NCBI GenBank assembly: GCA_023362775.1
Contig: JALMGJ010000004.1
Coordinates: 78,110,798-78,174,797 of the forward strand
Direction: 5' to 3'
DNA length: 64,000 bases
Origin: Charina bottae
Taxonomy: Eukaryota > Chordata > Lepidosauria > Squamata > Charinaidae
Made by a program: the position numbers and the translations under genes. Below the pieces are notes generated by a model. That model made no database searches. It saw only the letters and a program-made list of their open reading frames with translations, and was not told where the DNA came from. Below are positions 11,501 through 24,552 of this stretch, one piece after another (the stretch's first letter is position 1; each line of letters starts with the position of its first letter).

Positions 11501-14500
11501 CCGAAGGAGCGGGCGGCTCACTCAGGGCTGCAGCAGGCAGGCAGGCAGGCGGCGGCGGCAGCAGCAGTAAAAGCGGCGATGACTCCTCCCCCTCCCCCTC
11601 TTCCTGCTCTCCTCGGACTCCCGCAGGCAGGATGTTGGCCGTAGCCCTGCAGCCCTCTGCGGGCCGCGGGTCGGGTCTGTAGCTGGCGTGGGGTGGTGCC
11701 CTTTGCAGCAATCGGGAGCCGAAGGCGCCGGGCACCGGGCGCAGCGCAAAGCGCCCGAGCGCCCCTTTTCCTCTCGCTCTCCCTGTACGGGGGAGCGGGG
11801 GTGGCCCCGGGGTACCCGGTTCCGAAAACCCCAATCGCGCTGGAGTATCTGCCGCCGCAGGGCTTGGGTTAGCGGGGGGAGAGGACGCCGAACGGGATTG
11901 GGGGGGGATTGATGGGGCGGGAGGGTGCACCGTCGAGGCCTCCTTGGGAGGAAAGCGGGGAAGCCCCGCGGCCCCTCAAAGGGATCCACCGGGGATCACG
12001 CGCCTCTTCTCGCTGGGGCCCTCCGAGCAGTCGCTGCCTCCGGGTCGCGGGGATTGTGGCATGGGCACCCGCCGGACATGGGGAGAGAGGCCGGGAACGG
12101 ACGGATGTGGCGGTAGGCGCAGGAGCGGGACTCCTCGCCTCGCCCCTGCGCGACCGCCCGGCTTTGCCTGGCCTCAACGCCCGAACGTGGCGAGGGAGAA
12201 GGGAAGAGGCTCGGGAGCGCCCAAGTGCCAGACGGGCAGCTCCGCCCGCGCGCCTCGCCCAGACATGCCGCCAGCAGCAGCTCCCAAGGCACGCCGGTCC
12301 CTCCTCCATCGAAGGGAGCGGCAGAGAGCCCCGCGGGCTGTGCGCGAGGTGTGGGCGGCTGCGGGTGGCCCCGGCCTTGGAGAGCGAGAGCGCGTAAGAG
12401 TTTGGGGGTGGGATCCAATCGCGTGGAAGGGGCGGGGGTGAGTTCAGCTGCGGAAGAGCCACACTCAAGGGGCCAAAGAGCCGCATGTGGCTCGCGAGCC
12501 GCCATTTCCGACCCTTGCCTTACCCCATAAGCCAGCATTATCCCACAGAAGTAGTCCTGGAAGATTCTACAGTGGCCATCACAGTCACCTGACTTGAACC
12601 CCATAGAAAATCTCTGGTGGGATTTGAAGAAGGCGGTTGCAACACACAAACCCAAGAATATTACTGAACTGGAGGCCATTGCTCATAAGGAATGGGCTAA
12701 GATTGCTCAGGAACGCTGCCAGAAGCTGGTGTCTGGCTATGCATCTCGTTTGCAGCAGGTCATAACAGCAAAAGGGTGCTCTACTAAGTACTAAAGATGC
12801 TTGCCATGAAGGGGTTGAATAATTTTGAGACTGAAGAAGTCACTATAAGTTGCATTTTCAATTGAATTTGGGGACACCACTTGAAGCATTCATTGTTTTG
12901 AGCTATTTCAATTGTTTCTGTTTGATTTGTTCATTGCAAACAGCTGAAAGTCTGTAACTTTTGACAATACACCTGATTTGCAATGGGGGTTGAATAATTT
13001 TGATTGCAACTGCAGGTTCATAAAGAGAGAGGTAGTCTCTTAGGCATTCAGGTCCCAAGCTGTTTAAGGTTTTTGATGCCAATACCAACACCATAAATTT
13101 TATCTGGTAAGCAACTGGCAATTCAGTAAAGGCATCATATGATATCTTTAGCTACACTGTTTGGTAGCTAGCTACTATATTTGGATCAATAGTAAATTTT
13201 CATTTCAAGTATAGACCTACACAGAGCACACTGCTGCAGCCAAAACAGAATCGAAGCACAACCACCTGTCTTCAAAGCTGACTAGCCCAGGAAAGGGTGC
13301 AGCTGACACAGTAAACATACTGTATTATGCAAACCTGTTCATAGAGAAAAGTGAAACCCTGTCCAAAAAAATGCTAAACCTCAATCCCTAAGTCACATTT
13401 CCTATATACCAACAGCACCTCAGACCTCTCTGAATTTAGTTTCACACTATTCTGAGACGTAAGCCAACAGATAAGTGTTTAAATGGTAGTTTCCCAACAC
13501 TGCTTTCTCGATATGGCCCAACAGGAAGGGCAGGGCAGATAAAAGCCATGGATAGGAGAACAGTTTTGGAATGGGAGAAACAGTGACTAATGCTCTCATC
13601 ACTAGTTAGACTACTGCAATGTGCTCTACATGAGGTCATCATTGAAGTCTACAGTTCATACTAAGTACAGCTGCTCTAAAATACAGCAGTTCAGTTGTTG
13701 GATGATGTTTGTCCTCAAAAGCATATTACTTGTGCTCTGTACTAGTTACCTCCTGGCATCTGAATGTAATTCAAGTGCTAGTTTTTACCTGTAAAGCCAT
13801 ATATAGTTTATCATCCATGGTATCTTTAGGATTGCCTTGTCCAACAGAATTGACTGTCTTGATTGGCACTACCTTGGAGAAACTGTTCCTAATTTCCACT
13901 AAATGAGTGGAAATTAGGAAGTGTTTTTCTGTGAGAACACTTGTGTTCTAAAATAGCTTCCCTCCTTAGATTAGACTTTATTTATTAGTTTGAAGGACTT
14001 ATATGGCCACCTATCTCACAGTGTGAGCCTAGGCGGTTCACAGACTTGCCTTCAAGTTGTTAGCTTTCTGAAAATTTCTGAGAATACTTTTGGGGATCTT
14101 ATGAAGATTGGAAAGGACACCATTCATTATTATTGTTCCTGTTATTTGATATATTGTTGGTTTGTAATACTTTTATGAGTAGGTAAAAAGGTAAAGGTTT
14201 TCCCATGCACAGTCGTGTCCGACTCTAGGGGCCGGTGCTCATCTCCGTTTCTTAGCCAAAGAGCCAGCGCTGTCTGAAGACACTTCCGCGGTCATCCCGC
14301 CCGTAAACCCCGCCCCCCAGTGCGCGGAACGCTCTTACCATCCCACCGAAGTGATACCTATTTATCTACTTACATTTGCATGCTTTCAAATTGCTAGGTT
14401 GGCAAGATCTGGGGCAAGTGCGGGAGCTCACTCCATAACGTGGCGCTCGGGTCTCGAACTGCCGACCTTCCGATCGACAAGCCTGGGGTCTTAACCACTG

Positions 14501-17500
14501 AGCCATCGCACCCATACTTTTATGAGTAGTTAGTTTTAATATTAATTTATCATGGATGTTTTAGCCGTACTGTTGATTGCTTTATCTTTTGTGAACCAGG
14601 AGAATCTGATTATAATATACAAACTGAATAACTATAAAACAGGGGTGGGCAACGTCAGGCCCGTGGGCCATATAAAGCCCGCAGGGCTCCTGCCTGTAAA
14701 CCCCACCCCCCAGTGCTTGTGATTGGCTCCTGCTCGCAAACTCCGGCCCCTGGTCCGTGGAAATCCCAGAAACCCCGCCCCCCACCCCCCCGGTCCCCGG
14801 TTATAAATATCAAAATGGCCCTTGGCAGAAAAAAGGTTCCCCACCCCTGCTATAAAATAATGTCCCAATGCCCAATCCAACAATCCCAAAGTTGGTGCTG
14901 TGAGACTAGGCTGAAGCTGCCATAACCTAAAGATGTACCAAGCACGTAAGCAGGAGAGGGCAAAAGCCAGGAATCTTGTCTAAAAGATCCCTTCAGGGAG
15001 GTATATAAGGAGGAAACAAAGGAAAAATGTCACCTGAAGCAAAGGAAGCTGGACCTGCACACACAGAAAAAATCCCAATCCCATCCACAGTTAACAGTAA
15101 ATTAACAAGGCAAGAGTAACTGCCAGTCTTATGAATCAACAAAGCAAGGACTTTGGGGGATAAAAGGGGTCCTGAAGCCCACCCACTGGGTCATCTTGGA
15201 TCCAAACTTGGCAACTTCTGTCCCACTAGCTAGTGCCTGGCAGCCTAGTTGAGAATGACAGGTAAGTGGGGATAGAGATGAGTGTGTTTGCCTGTGAGAA
15301 AGAGCAAATGCACACTGTAAGCCATAGCTTTCCAAACTGTGTGTCGCGACATTTTAGTGTGTCGCAACACATAGTGTGTCGCGAAGCAGCGGCATGGGGG
15401 CGCGCACGGTGGCGGCAGTGTACGGCAGCGGCAGCAACGACAGCAGCAGCGCGCCATCAGCGCTTCCGCGTTTTAGCGAGGCCGCTGCCGCCACACACCC
15501 CCGCACCGCCGCTGTGCATGCGCGCCCCCACCGCCGTTGGTGTGTCGCCAACAGTGGCACTTTGGAAAGCACTGCTGTAAGCAGTAAAGTTTTGCTGTTG
15601 CTTTAAATTCACTGGGTCTCTGTGTATTCCAAAGGACCTGATGTGCCTCAGTGTTCAGTTGAAAGTGAATTGTGTGTCCCTAATTATTTCCCAGCTGTTG
15701 ACCAGGGCTGTGTGTCTTCTTCTGTTCCAGCCGCACCTATCTGGAAAACCCAGGTAGAGAGCAAGGGGGGCTTACAAGATCCGTGTGCCTCAACAGGCTG
15801 TGAGTGTGTCAGTAACCATAAGCTGAACCTAGGAACACATGTAACAGTGGCACTGAAAGCTGCCAAATGGTCCAGGAGAACTGGTAGGGTCACACTCTTC
15901 ATATACGTTTTCAACATAGGTCATCCATCAAAGCAGTGTCAGCAAGATATCTGACCAAACAGATCCAGAAAACAAATCCAAAAAAATCAGTATCATTCAG
16001 ATTGGTCTGGAGCTGCAAACTCAAAGTTCTTGACTGTCTTTTCCAGAAAAGTCTCTCTTTCTATACAAGGATATTTCAAGCTATCCAAGTATTTAAGTCA
16101 AACAAGAACATACAGGGAAGCCCCTGTAAGGATTTATGTTGAACATCTGCAAACGAACGGTGACATCAAGACCAGGCTTCACTCCAGACCAAAACTAGAG
16201 CATAACTACCATATAAAATTCCAAATACTTAATTCTTCACAATACAAACTATAGAATGCAAAAAGGAAGCAGCAACTTTTCCCTAACTACCCAGCAACAG
16301 GCTGATTAGTGAAGGAAACCTCAGGGCAAGAAAAAGAGCATACAATGCCCAATGTGCCCAACAAGTTGCCAAGTAAAGTATACATTAAAAACTTGTATAG
16401 TCAATGGTAGAAGGAACAGGATCCCATACTGAAATTATGATCAAGGATTAATTCCAGCATTTATGATCTCTACTTTCTACACATCTGTTCAGATTGGATA
16501 TTCGCTGGGAATTGTAAACAAAAACTTTGAACAAATATTTAAATTTCTTACTATACTTCAATGGTGACCAACTCCCCACTCCTCAAAAAAGTAGAATATC
16601 TGTTCAAATTGTATCAAGGAGATCAAATAAATTGTGAGACATATGTGGAGAGGAAAGGAACATCAATGTATAAAGCAACTCTCACTATGGCTGTTAAGAT
16701 ATTTTCTCCTTTTCCTTGCATACTGCTGTTTATTTTATTCAAATGTTCAAATATGTCAGCAAGATATGCCAATTTTGTACACCAAAGTTTGTTTTGAATT
16801 AGATTGCAGAGTTCATTTTCCTGATTTTTTTCAAAAAGTTCAAGCATCATTTCCCTCAATTCATATACACGGCAAAGTACTTGACCTCTTGAGAGCCAAC
16901 AAATTTGTGTGTGTAGTAGAAGCCTTTTAAACCTTGCCATTTCTTCACAAATATAAGCAAATCATCTAGATTTAAGAGGTCTGTTGTTGTTGTTTATTCG
17001 TTCAGTCGCTTCCGACTCTTCGTGACTTAAGAGGTCTACTTTTAATGTAATTGACCATTTGATCCGCTTTGTCCATAACTTTTCTTAATTCATTTCCAAT
17101 GGTTTGCACGACTAGTGCTTCATGATGTAAAAAACAATGAGTAATTATAATATTTTCATTCTCTTCGCTAAAGCTGTAAAACCTTTTGTTGAACCAACCA
17201 CTGAGGGTGCGCCATATGTGCATATTCCTACACAATTTAACCATTGCAAATTATTTTCTTTCATGAAGCAATCTAAAGTTTTAAATATATCTTCACCTCT
17301 AGTTCTCATTGGAAGTTCTAGACAGCACAAGAATTGCTCAATAATTCTGTCAGTACAAATGAAACGTATAAAAACCAATAATGGTGCTAACCCACTGACA
17401 TCTGTTGATTCGTCTAATTGCAATGTAAAGATCATATTATCATCTTGAAAATTATCCTTCATTTGCAGCTTACTGTCATCAGACATGTCTTGAATACGTC

Positions 17501-20500
17501 TTCCAATCATGTTATCTGCCAAAGGGATTTTATTGACTTCTCTCTCAAATTCGGGCCCAAACATTGTTCGAACAATAGCACAGCAAGATTCCTTTATGGT
17601 GGTTTCGGCAATAGTGTGTGGGTCCTTGTTTTTGGCAATTATTTGAGCAACCAAGTAACTTGCCTTTTGAGCTTTCTCTGATGTCTTCATTCTCTTTGTG
17701 AATAATGCAGACTGCTTCTTTATAGATTTTGAAAGCTCAATAAAGTATTCTACTGGTTTTTCTGACAAATGACTGTGTTTTGAGGTAAAAAGATGCTTTA
17801 ATTTGTTTGGTACCATACTTTTATTTGCAAGTATATCCCCACAAACTAAACACTTGGGACAAGAATTGTTTTCATTACCAGAAAATGTGAACCCCCTTTT
17901 CATATAATCTTTATTGTATAAACGAGGCTTGGAAATTTTTCCTTTACACTTCTTACGTACGAATACAGACTGTTCCAACAGTTGATTCTTGCGTAGCTTC
18001 CTCTACAGCCGCTACATTTTGTTCATCGCAAACGTCATCTTCACCAGCTTTTCTTTTCTTAATTAGAAACTTATCCATTTTAGGGGTAATTCAACTGCAG
18101 TTGGTTACAAGTCAAGGCTTGGCAGAGTTCACACTGGGTACAAGTCAAGGCTTGGCAGAGTTCTCATTGGGTACAAGTCAAGAGTTGGCAGAGTTCGTAC
18201 TGGGTACAAGGCAAGGCTTGGCAAGGAGTACCTGCGTGGCTGCCAGCAAGGTTGGAGAGCTGAGTACTTACAAGACAGCAATTCCAAAGGCAACGAGCTG
18301 GATCGGTGAGGCTGGATCGGAGACGGAGGCAGGCTGGAGGAAGGTGGAGTGTGGCAGCAGGCTGGATCGGTGAGGCTGGGTTAGAATCGGCAACAGGCAG
18401 AGAAGGCACAGGAAGGCTGGGTACAGCGGAGGAGGAAGGAGGTTCCACAGTGCTCCCCAAGTTTGAGTTCTGCAGAGGCTTCGGCTGGAGGCAAGAGAAG
18501 AGGCTGGGAGAAGGAGTCTAGTGAACGGTTGTCCCCAACAACCCGTTCCTCCTTTGGCCGTCTTTTTATCTTTTTTTCTTCCTGCCGTTTTGGTTTAGAA
18601 GCCAATTGGCTTGCTTTCCATTTGTCACCCTTTTTTGCCCTTCTTTCTACGGTGCTGATAGGTGGTAGCAGCACCACCCTTTGATCATCGCCCATCAGCT
18701 GTTCTTGGTTTTCCTGCTCTGGGTTTCCCGCTGAATTCAGCTCTGTATCAATTTTCCCGCCATTGCTGCTGAGCTCCCCCTCCTTCAACTCTGAGTCAGA
18801 CTCTATACTGATAGCACCTTTGCTGCGCAAAAATGCATGCAAGTTGGTATTGTTTATTTCACACAGACTCAGAGGTTTCTTGTTACGTTCACGCAACACA
18901 CCTACACACTGCAGCCGACACACTAACGTGTCGCGACACAGTTTGGAAAGCTCTGCCCTAATGCTTCACCTGCCTACCTGACGTATCAGAGTGACACCAC
19001 CATAACAAGCACACACAACCAATGAACTGGTATATGCTACAGCCGCTGTAATCCTGGAGATGCTTGGCTAAACAATCAAGAACAGCAGTACATAACCCTG
19101 CCTGGGAAAATGAGGTAGGACGCTAAGATCAAGGCAACTCAAAGAGAAGTTAGTCAGATGGTGGAACTACGGAAAGGTGTGGAGATTAAGGATAAGACTC
19201 GGCTACTGACAAAATACAAGGGTCTCACAGCCCCAGAGTCTGCTAAACAAAGGCTCATAGCACTGGCTACCAGGCTAAGGAGATACACTAGAACAAGGGT
19301 CGGAAATGGCGGCTCGCGAGCCAGATGCGGCTCTTTGGCCCCTTGAGTGTGGCTCTTCCGCAGCTGAACTCACCCCCGCCCCTTCCACGTGATAGGCCCC
19401 CGCCCGCAAACCCCGCCCCCTGGCTCTCGCACTGAGCGAGGCCCGGCGCGGCAGGGAGGCAGCGCCATCTCCAGCCGCAGCAGCCCCTGCAGCCGCTCCT
19501 GCGCCGCCTCCGACGGCGCCGCGTCCCGGGCCAGCAGCGCCTCCCTGCCGTGGCTTATTGGGGCGGGTGGGAGGGCGTGGGGGAGCCGCACAGGCGCCAA
19601 GGGGGGCGGGCGGGCGCCTGCTTGCCTCCCTCCGCGAGGCCCCCAATCCGGCTTGGATCCCGGGAAGGCAGCGGGGGGCCTCGCGGAGGGAGGCAAGCAG
19701 GCAGGTAAGCGGGCAGGCCTCGTTTCCCGCCCCCATCATCATCTTCGCTCAACGCGGGCGGGCAGAAGCGGCCGAGGGGGGTGGGCCCAGCGGCAGAGGC
19801 CAGAGGAGGAGGCGGCCCGGGCCGGCTTCCAGCGCGCCTGGGCCTCACGAAGGGAGGCAAGCCCAGCTATCCGAGGTCGAGGGAGATCAGCTCCGGCGGG
19901 ATCTGTGGCGAAGAGCGGCCGTGGGGGGGGCGGGCGGCGATGACAAGCGGCGCGCTTCAGGCTTTCAGCGCGCCGCTTGTCGTCGCTGCCCGCCCCCCCA
20001 CGGCCGCTCTTCGCCACAGATCCCGCTGGAGCTGATCTTCCTGGACCCCGGGCAGCTGGGCCGGGTGGACGCCGTCTCCCGCCCGCAAACCCCGCCCCCT
20101 TCCACGCGATTGGCCCCCGCCCGCAAACCTCGCCCCCTTCCACGCGATTGGCCCCCGCCAGCAAACCCCGCCCCCTTCCACGCGATTGGCCCCCACCCGC
20201 AAACCCCGCCCGCTGGCTCTCTAGCATTTCAAAATGTGCACGAGCATGTCAAAATGGCTCCCGGCATAAAAAGTTTGCCGACCCCTGCACTAGAGAAGCA
20301 GAGGCGAAACAGATCAATGCCCTGTTCTCCAAAGAACCATCCAAGGTGTACTCCCAACTGCAGGGCAACAACACCGTAACAGCAGAGCCACCAAGAGCAG
20401 AAACGGAACAGTACTGGAAGAACACATGAGAGAAAGAGAAGACACATAACACCAGTACAAAGTGGCTGCAGGACCTGAGAGAAAACCACAGCAATCTCCC

Positions 20501-23500
20501 AGAACAGGAATCAATCACCATCACAGTAGCAGACATCCATCATCAGGTCAAGAACATGAACATCTGGACAGCACCTGGCCCAGACATGATCCACACCTAC
20601 TGGCTAAAGAAACTAACAGCAGTGCATTAACGCCTATCAGTACAGATGAACCAGCTGCTAGCAGCAGGCTCCCACCCAGACTGGCTAACACAAGAAAGGA
20701 CAGAGCTGATCATAAGACTCCAACAAGGGAACAACACCATCCAACTACCAGCCAATAACCTCACAACATGGAAAGTCCTATCAGGCATCATAGCTGCCAA
20801 GATGCAGGACCATGTGGGCAAGTACATGAGCACAGCTCAGAAGGGCATGGGAACAACACCAGAGGCTCAAAACACCAGTTGCTTATGGATAGAGCAGTCG
20901 CCCAAGATTCAACGTCTAGATACACCAATCTGACGACAGCCTGGATTGACTACAGGAAAGCCTATGACTCAATGCCACACACATGGATCTGTGAATGTTT
21001 GGTGCTATACAGTCAACCGGATACTAAGGACCTTCCTCAAGAACTCAATGGGACCGTGGAAGACAACACTGGAAGTCAACTCAAGAGAGCTCGCGCAAGT
21101 GGCCATCAAGTGCAACATATACCAAGCTGATGCACTGTACCTATTGCTGTTCTGCATAGGCTCAGCCAGATAATCACAAGGACTGGATACAGATACAAGT
21201 TCAAGAGTGGAACTATCATCAGCCACCACCTCTACATGGATGACATCAAGCTGTATGCTAAGAGTGAACAAGGCATTGACTCACTGATCCACCTGACACA
21301 GATCTACAGCAAGGACATTGGGATATCATTCGGACTGAAGAAGTGTGACTGGATGGTAGTAAAGAGAGGGAAGGTAGTTAAGACTGATGGGGTGGAACTA
21401 CCAGTGGGCTGCATTGCAGACATTCAGACCAGCTACAAGTACCCTGGTATCCCACAGTCACATGGGAACCACAATGAGGAGGCAAGGAAAACAGCAACAT
21501 CCAAGTACCCCCAAAGCATAAGACAGGTCCTAAAGAGCCAGCTCAATGGGAAGAACAAGATCCACGCCATCAACACAAACACCCTGCCAGTCATCAGATA
21601 CCCTGCCTGTACCAGGGTATCTGGCCAAAGGAGGACATGGAGGCTACTGATGTGAAGACCCAGAAGCTCCTCACAATGCACAATCCACCCCATGTCCAAC
21701 ACCCAGAGACTATACACCAGCCAGAAAGAGGGTGGGCAGGATCTGGTGAGTGTCAAAGCCACTGTCCTGAATGAAAACCAGAGCATCCAGGAGTACATCA
21801 GTAAAACAGCACCCAAAGATGAGGTGGCTGACACTGGGAAATCTTACCAGTGGCTGGAAAGGGCTGGACTAAAAGACAGCACTGAGACACTGATCACAGC
21901 AGCACAATAGGCACTAAGCACCCGATCCATAGAAGCAGGGGTCTACCACACTAGACAGGACCCAAGGTACAGACTGTGCGGAGAGGCCTCAGAGACAGTC
22001 CAACACACAGTGGCAGGCTGTAAGATGCAGGCAGGAACAGCATACACTGAATGGCACAACCAAGTAGCTGGCATTGTGTACAGGAACATCTGCACAGTGT
22101 ATGGGCTAGACCCTCCCAAGTCCAGATGGGAGATTTCATGGAAGGTCGTGGAGAATAACAGACCTAAATTACAGATAGGCAGGTACTGGCCAATCAACCA
22201 GACATTGTGGTAATAGACAAGGACCAGAAGACAGCAGTGATGATAGATGTAGCGATGCCAAGTGACACCAATATCAGGAAAAGAGTATGAGAAGCTGGAG
22301 AAGTACCAGGGCCTGAACGAAGAACTAGAGAGGATGTGGAAAGTGAAGGCCAAAGTGGTCCCAGTGGTGGTAGGAACACTTGGGGCTGTGACTCCTAAGC
22401 TGGGAGAGTGGCTCCTACAGATCCCAGGAACAACATCAGAGCATTCTGTCCAGAAGAGTGCAAAACTAGGAACAGCTAAGATACTGTGCAGAACCCTCAA
22501 ACTCCCATGCCTCTGGTAGAGGACCCGAGGTTGACGAAGACACACACCACCCAGAGGGGTGAAAAGGAAATTTTTTAAAAAGAAAATTACAAACAGATGG
22601 AAAAACAGAAAAGTGTAGATTTAAAAATAAAAGGTGGTGAAAATAATGAGTAACTATAAAACTCTTAAACCTTTTTTGCTATAAAGGTAACAAAAATATA
22701 CCTTCAGGGAACAACAATATACCTTTTTTCATACAAGTATGATATGGCTTCAATGAGTATTTTCCAGCAAATGTCTTCCGTTTTTGTTGAGTAGCAGGAT
22801 TGACTATTTTCTTCAATATAGGGGTATGTTCAACATTTTCAGTCTTATGTTAAGGCAGTAACTATAATTTAAAGTGCAACATTTATGTGCAGTCCTATAT
22901 GGTATACATCTAGATGGACCCTGAATATAATTGCATATCATGCTGGTATTTTCTCTGTCATTTATTTAATGACAATTATACTCTAGTAAACACTATTTAC
23001 TATATTTGATACACATTCATTTGTAGCTTTAAAACTTTTTCACATAAGAATTTTGGAGTTTGAATTGAGGCATTTTAACTATGCATAGTTGTAAGGGTTA
23101 GGGTTATTCAAGAAAATAATATATTTTACAAACTTTAAAGCTTTAAAAGCCAAATACTGTACAATAATCTTTTTTTAAAGAAGAAATGTATTCACCATAT
23201 TTGCTAAACAAATGAAACTCCTATTCTCAAACTAAAAATTTACTGAATAGGTATCCTAGCAACAGCAGTGATGATTCTGGTCTACAGAGACACTGTTATC
23301 AAGTTCATGGAACATTTGTAATTGTATTGCTGGAAGGAAAGAAACTATATTAGAAAGTTGCATGGTCAAAGAGCTTGGTAATAGCAACAAATAACTGATT
23401 ATAATAAGTAGTGGTTTCTGTACTATGAAAAATCTATATTTAACATGGACTTTGAAGAAGCAGGATAGGAAGAATATTGATGCTTTTGAATACTGATGTT

Positions 23501-24490
23501 GGAGAAGACTCCTGAGAATACCATGGACAGCCAAGAAAACAAATGAATCATCAAACAAATCAACTCAGAGTTTTCACTCAGGGCACAAATGACCAGGCTC
23601 AAATTTTCCTACTTTGGACACATTACGTGAAGACCTAGCTCTCTAGAGAACGCTCTAATGCTGGGAAAGGTGGAAGGAAAAAGAAAAAGAGGCAACCGGC
23701 AACAACATGGAGGGACTCAGTTATAGTGATGATAAGTGCACCACTGGAACACTTGAAATACCTGGTTAGGCATAGATTGTCATGGAGAAATCTATGTGGT
23801 CGCTAGGAGTCGACAATGACTTGATGGCACATAATCAATATTTAACAAGTTTGGATTCAATAAATATCTTACAAAATCCATTAATTAAAAATTAATGTTG
23901 CATACTGAAATAGAAACAAGTATAGATAATTATATCCTTTAAAAGCTATAATATTACTATTGACATCTAGGTCTGTAAAGTGAATCTCCAATTAGCATTA
24001 TCTCAGTCTGTCAGGGAACTAGTTCTTACAGATTATTTTGTTTGTGAAACCCATAAAACAACAAATATGGGCATTAAGGAGATCAGTAAAGAGCAGTACA
24101 ACTGAACAAACCAAATGTATGTTTGACAGCATCAATGTTGTGGCATCACCTGGAGATAGCATATTGTAATACATATATTCCCCTACTGATGGTTCTGCTA
24201 AAGCTATACTGTAGAACAAATATTAAATAAACTTCAGGAAGTAACAGTCATATTGGACAGAAAACAAAACACTTATGCATGATATAAAATGGTTCGAATT
24301 TTAGCGAAGAGAGTAAAAAGAAAAAAAACAATTTAGTTACAGTCATATATGCTTGAAAGAAAAGTGAAAAGGAGTAAAATTGTTATATGAAATCATAAAA
24401 ATCTTAATCTATAAAAATGACCAGCCAGAAGGCGGTGTGTGTGTGTGTATATATGTGTGTGTGTGTGTGTATATATGTGTGTGTGTATGT

Positions 24491-24552
<62 letters not shown>

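Larger units (their letters stand above)
11164..13014 (+). mobile_element. Second Tc1 transposon with long terminal inverted repeats
   Basis: Left (about 11164-11333) and right (about 12848-13014) ends are inverted copies of about 165 bp, both containing the GCAATCAAAATTATTCAACC segment and the TTTGGGGACACCACTTGAAG segment. The left half of the transposase gene is missing and a GC-rich hAT block (11334-12517) sits in its place. Inserted in a CR1/L2 piece. Confidence 0.82.
10870..13450 (-). mobile_element. CR1/L2-clade LINE 3' region, split by a Tc1
   Basis: Left part (10870-11163) begins CAAGGCAGCTAACAAAATTT, the reversed 3' tail; the right part (13015 on) has TTCAGGTCCCAAGCTGTTTA, then CACCATAAATTTTATCTGG. 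The same order occurs at 27010-27830 and 46515-47640. Non-coding, old. Confidence 0.5.
16690..18955 (-). mobile_element. Transposase-bearing hAT (Charlie/ZBED-like), left end lost
   Basis: Right end is CAGAGCTTTCCAAACTGTGT (minus strand), the same terminus as the three short MITEs in this window, so this is the likely source family. No left terminus is found. The 5' non-coding part contains a 33-bp tandem repeat (18105-18235). Confidence 0.75.
19015..22560 (+). mobile_element. Dong-R4-type LINE, split by a hAT
   Basis: Fragments in order: [18 protein letters not shown] and [18 protein letters not shown] before the hAT; directly after it [19 protein letters not shown]; then [17 protein letters not shown], reverse transcriptase [18 protein letters not shown] and [12 protein letters not shown]; and near the end [20 protein letters not shown], in the region of the restriction-like endonuclease of R2/R4 elements. 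Many stops and frameshifts. Removal of the hAT at 19294-20287 rejoins the protein, showing the LINE came first. Confidence 0.75.

Noticed and set aside
11369..12679. Long overlapping open frames on both strands (up to about 227 codons) in the GC-rich block
   Set aside because: They arise because stop codons are rare in CpG-rich DNA. They lack domains, overlap on both strands, and lie in a hAT-related insertion within a Tc1.
14183..14513. Functional tRNA gene
   Set aside because: A- and B-box-like sequences belong to a SINE head; no complete cloverleaf with matching acceptor stem, and it is flanked by a 16-bp target duplication.
14940..15720. LTR with TATA box at about 15002
   Set aside because: TATATAAGG is present but no paired ends or duplication; left as unassigned intron sequence.
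19275..20429. Several 100-270 codon frames around the hAT palindrome
   Set aside because: Open on both strands, low-complexity Pro/Arg/Ala composition, interrupted by palindrome symmetry; the element has clear hAT ends and no transposase motif.
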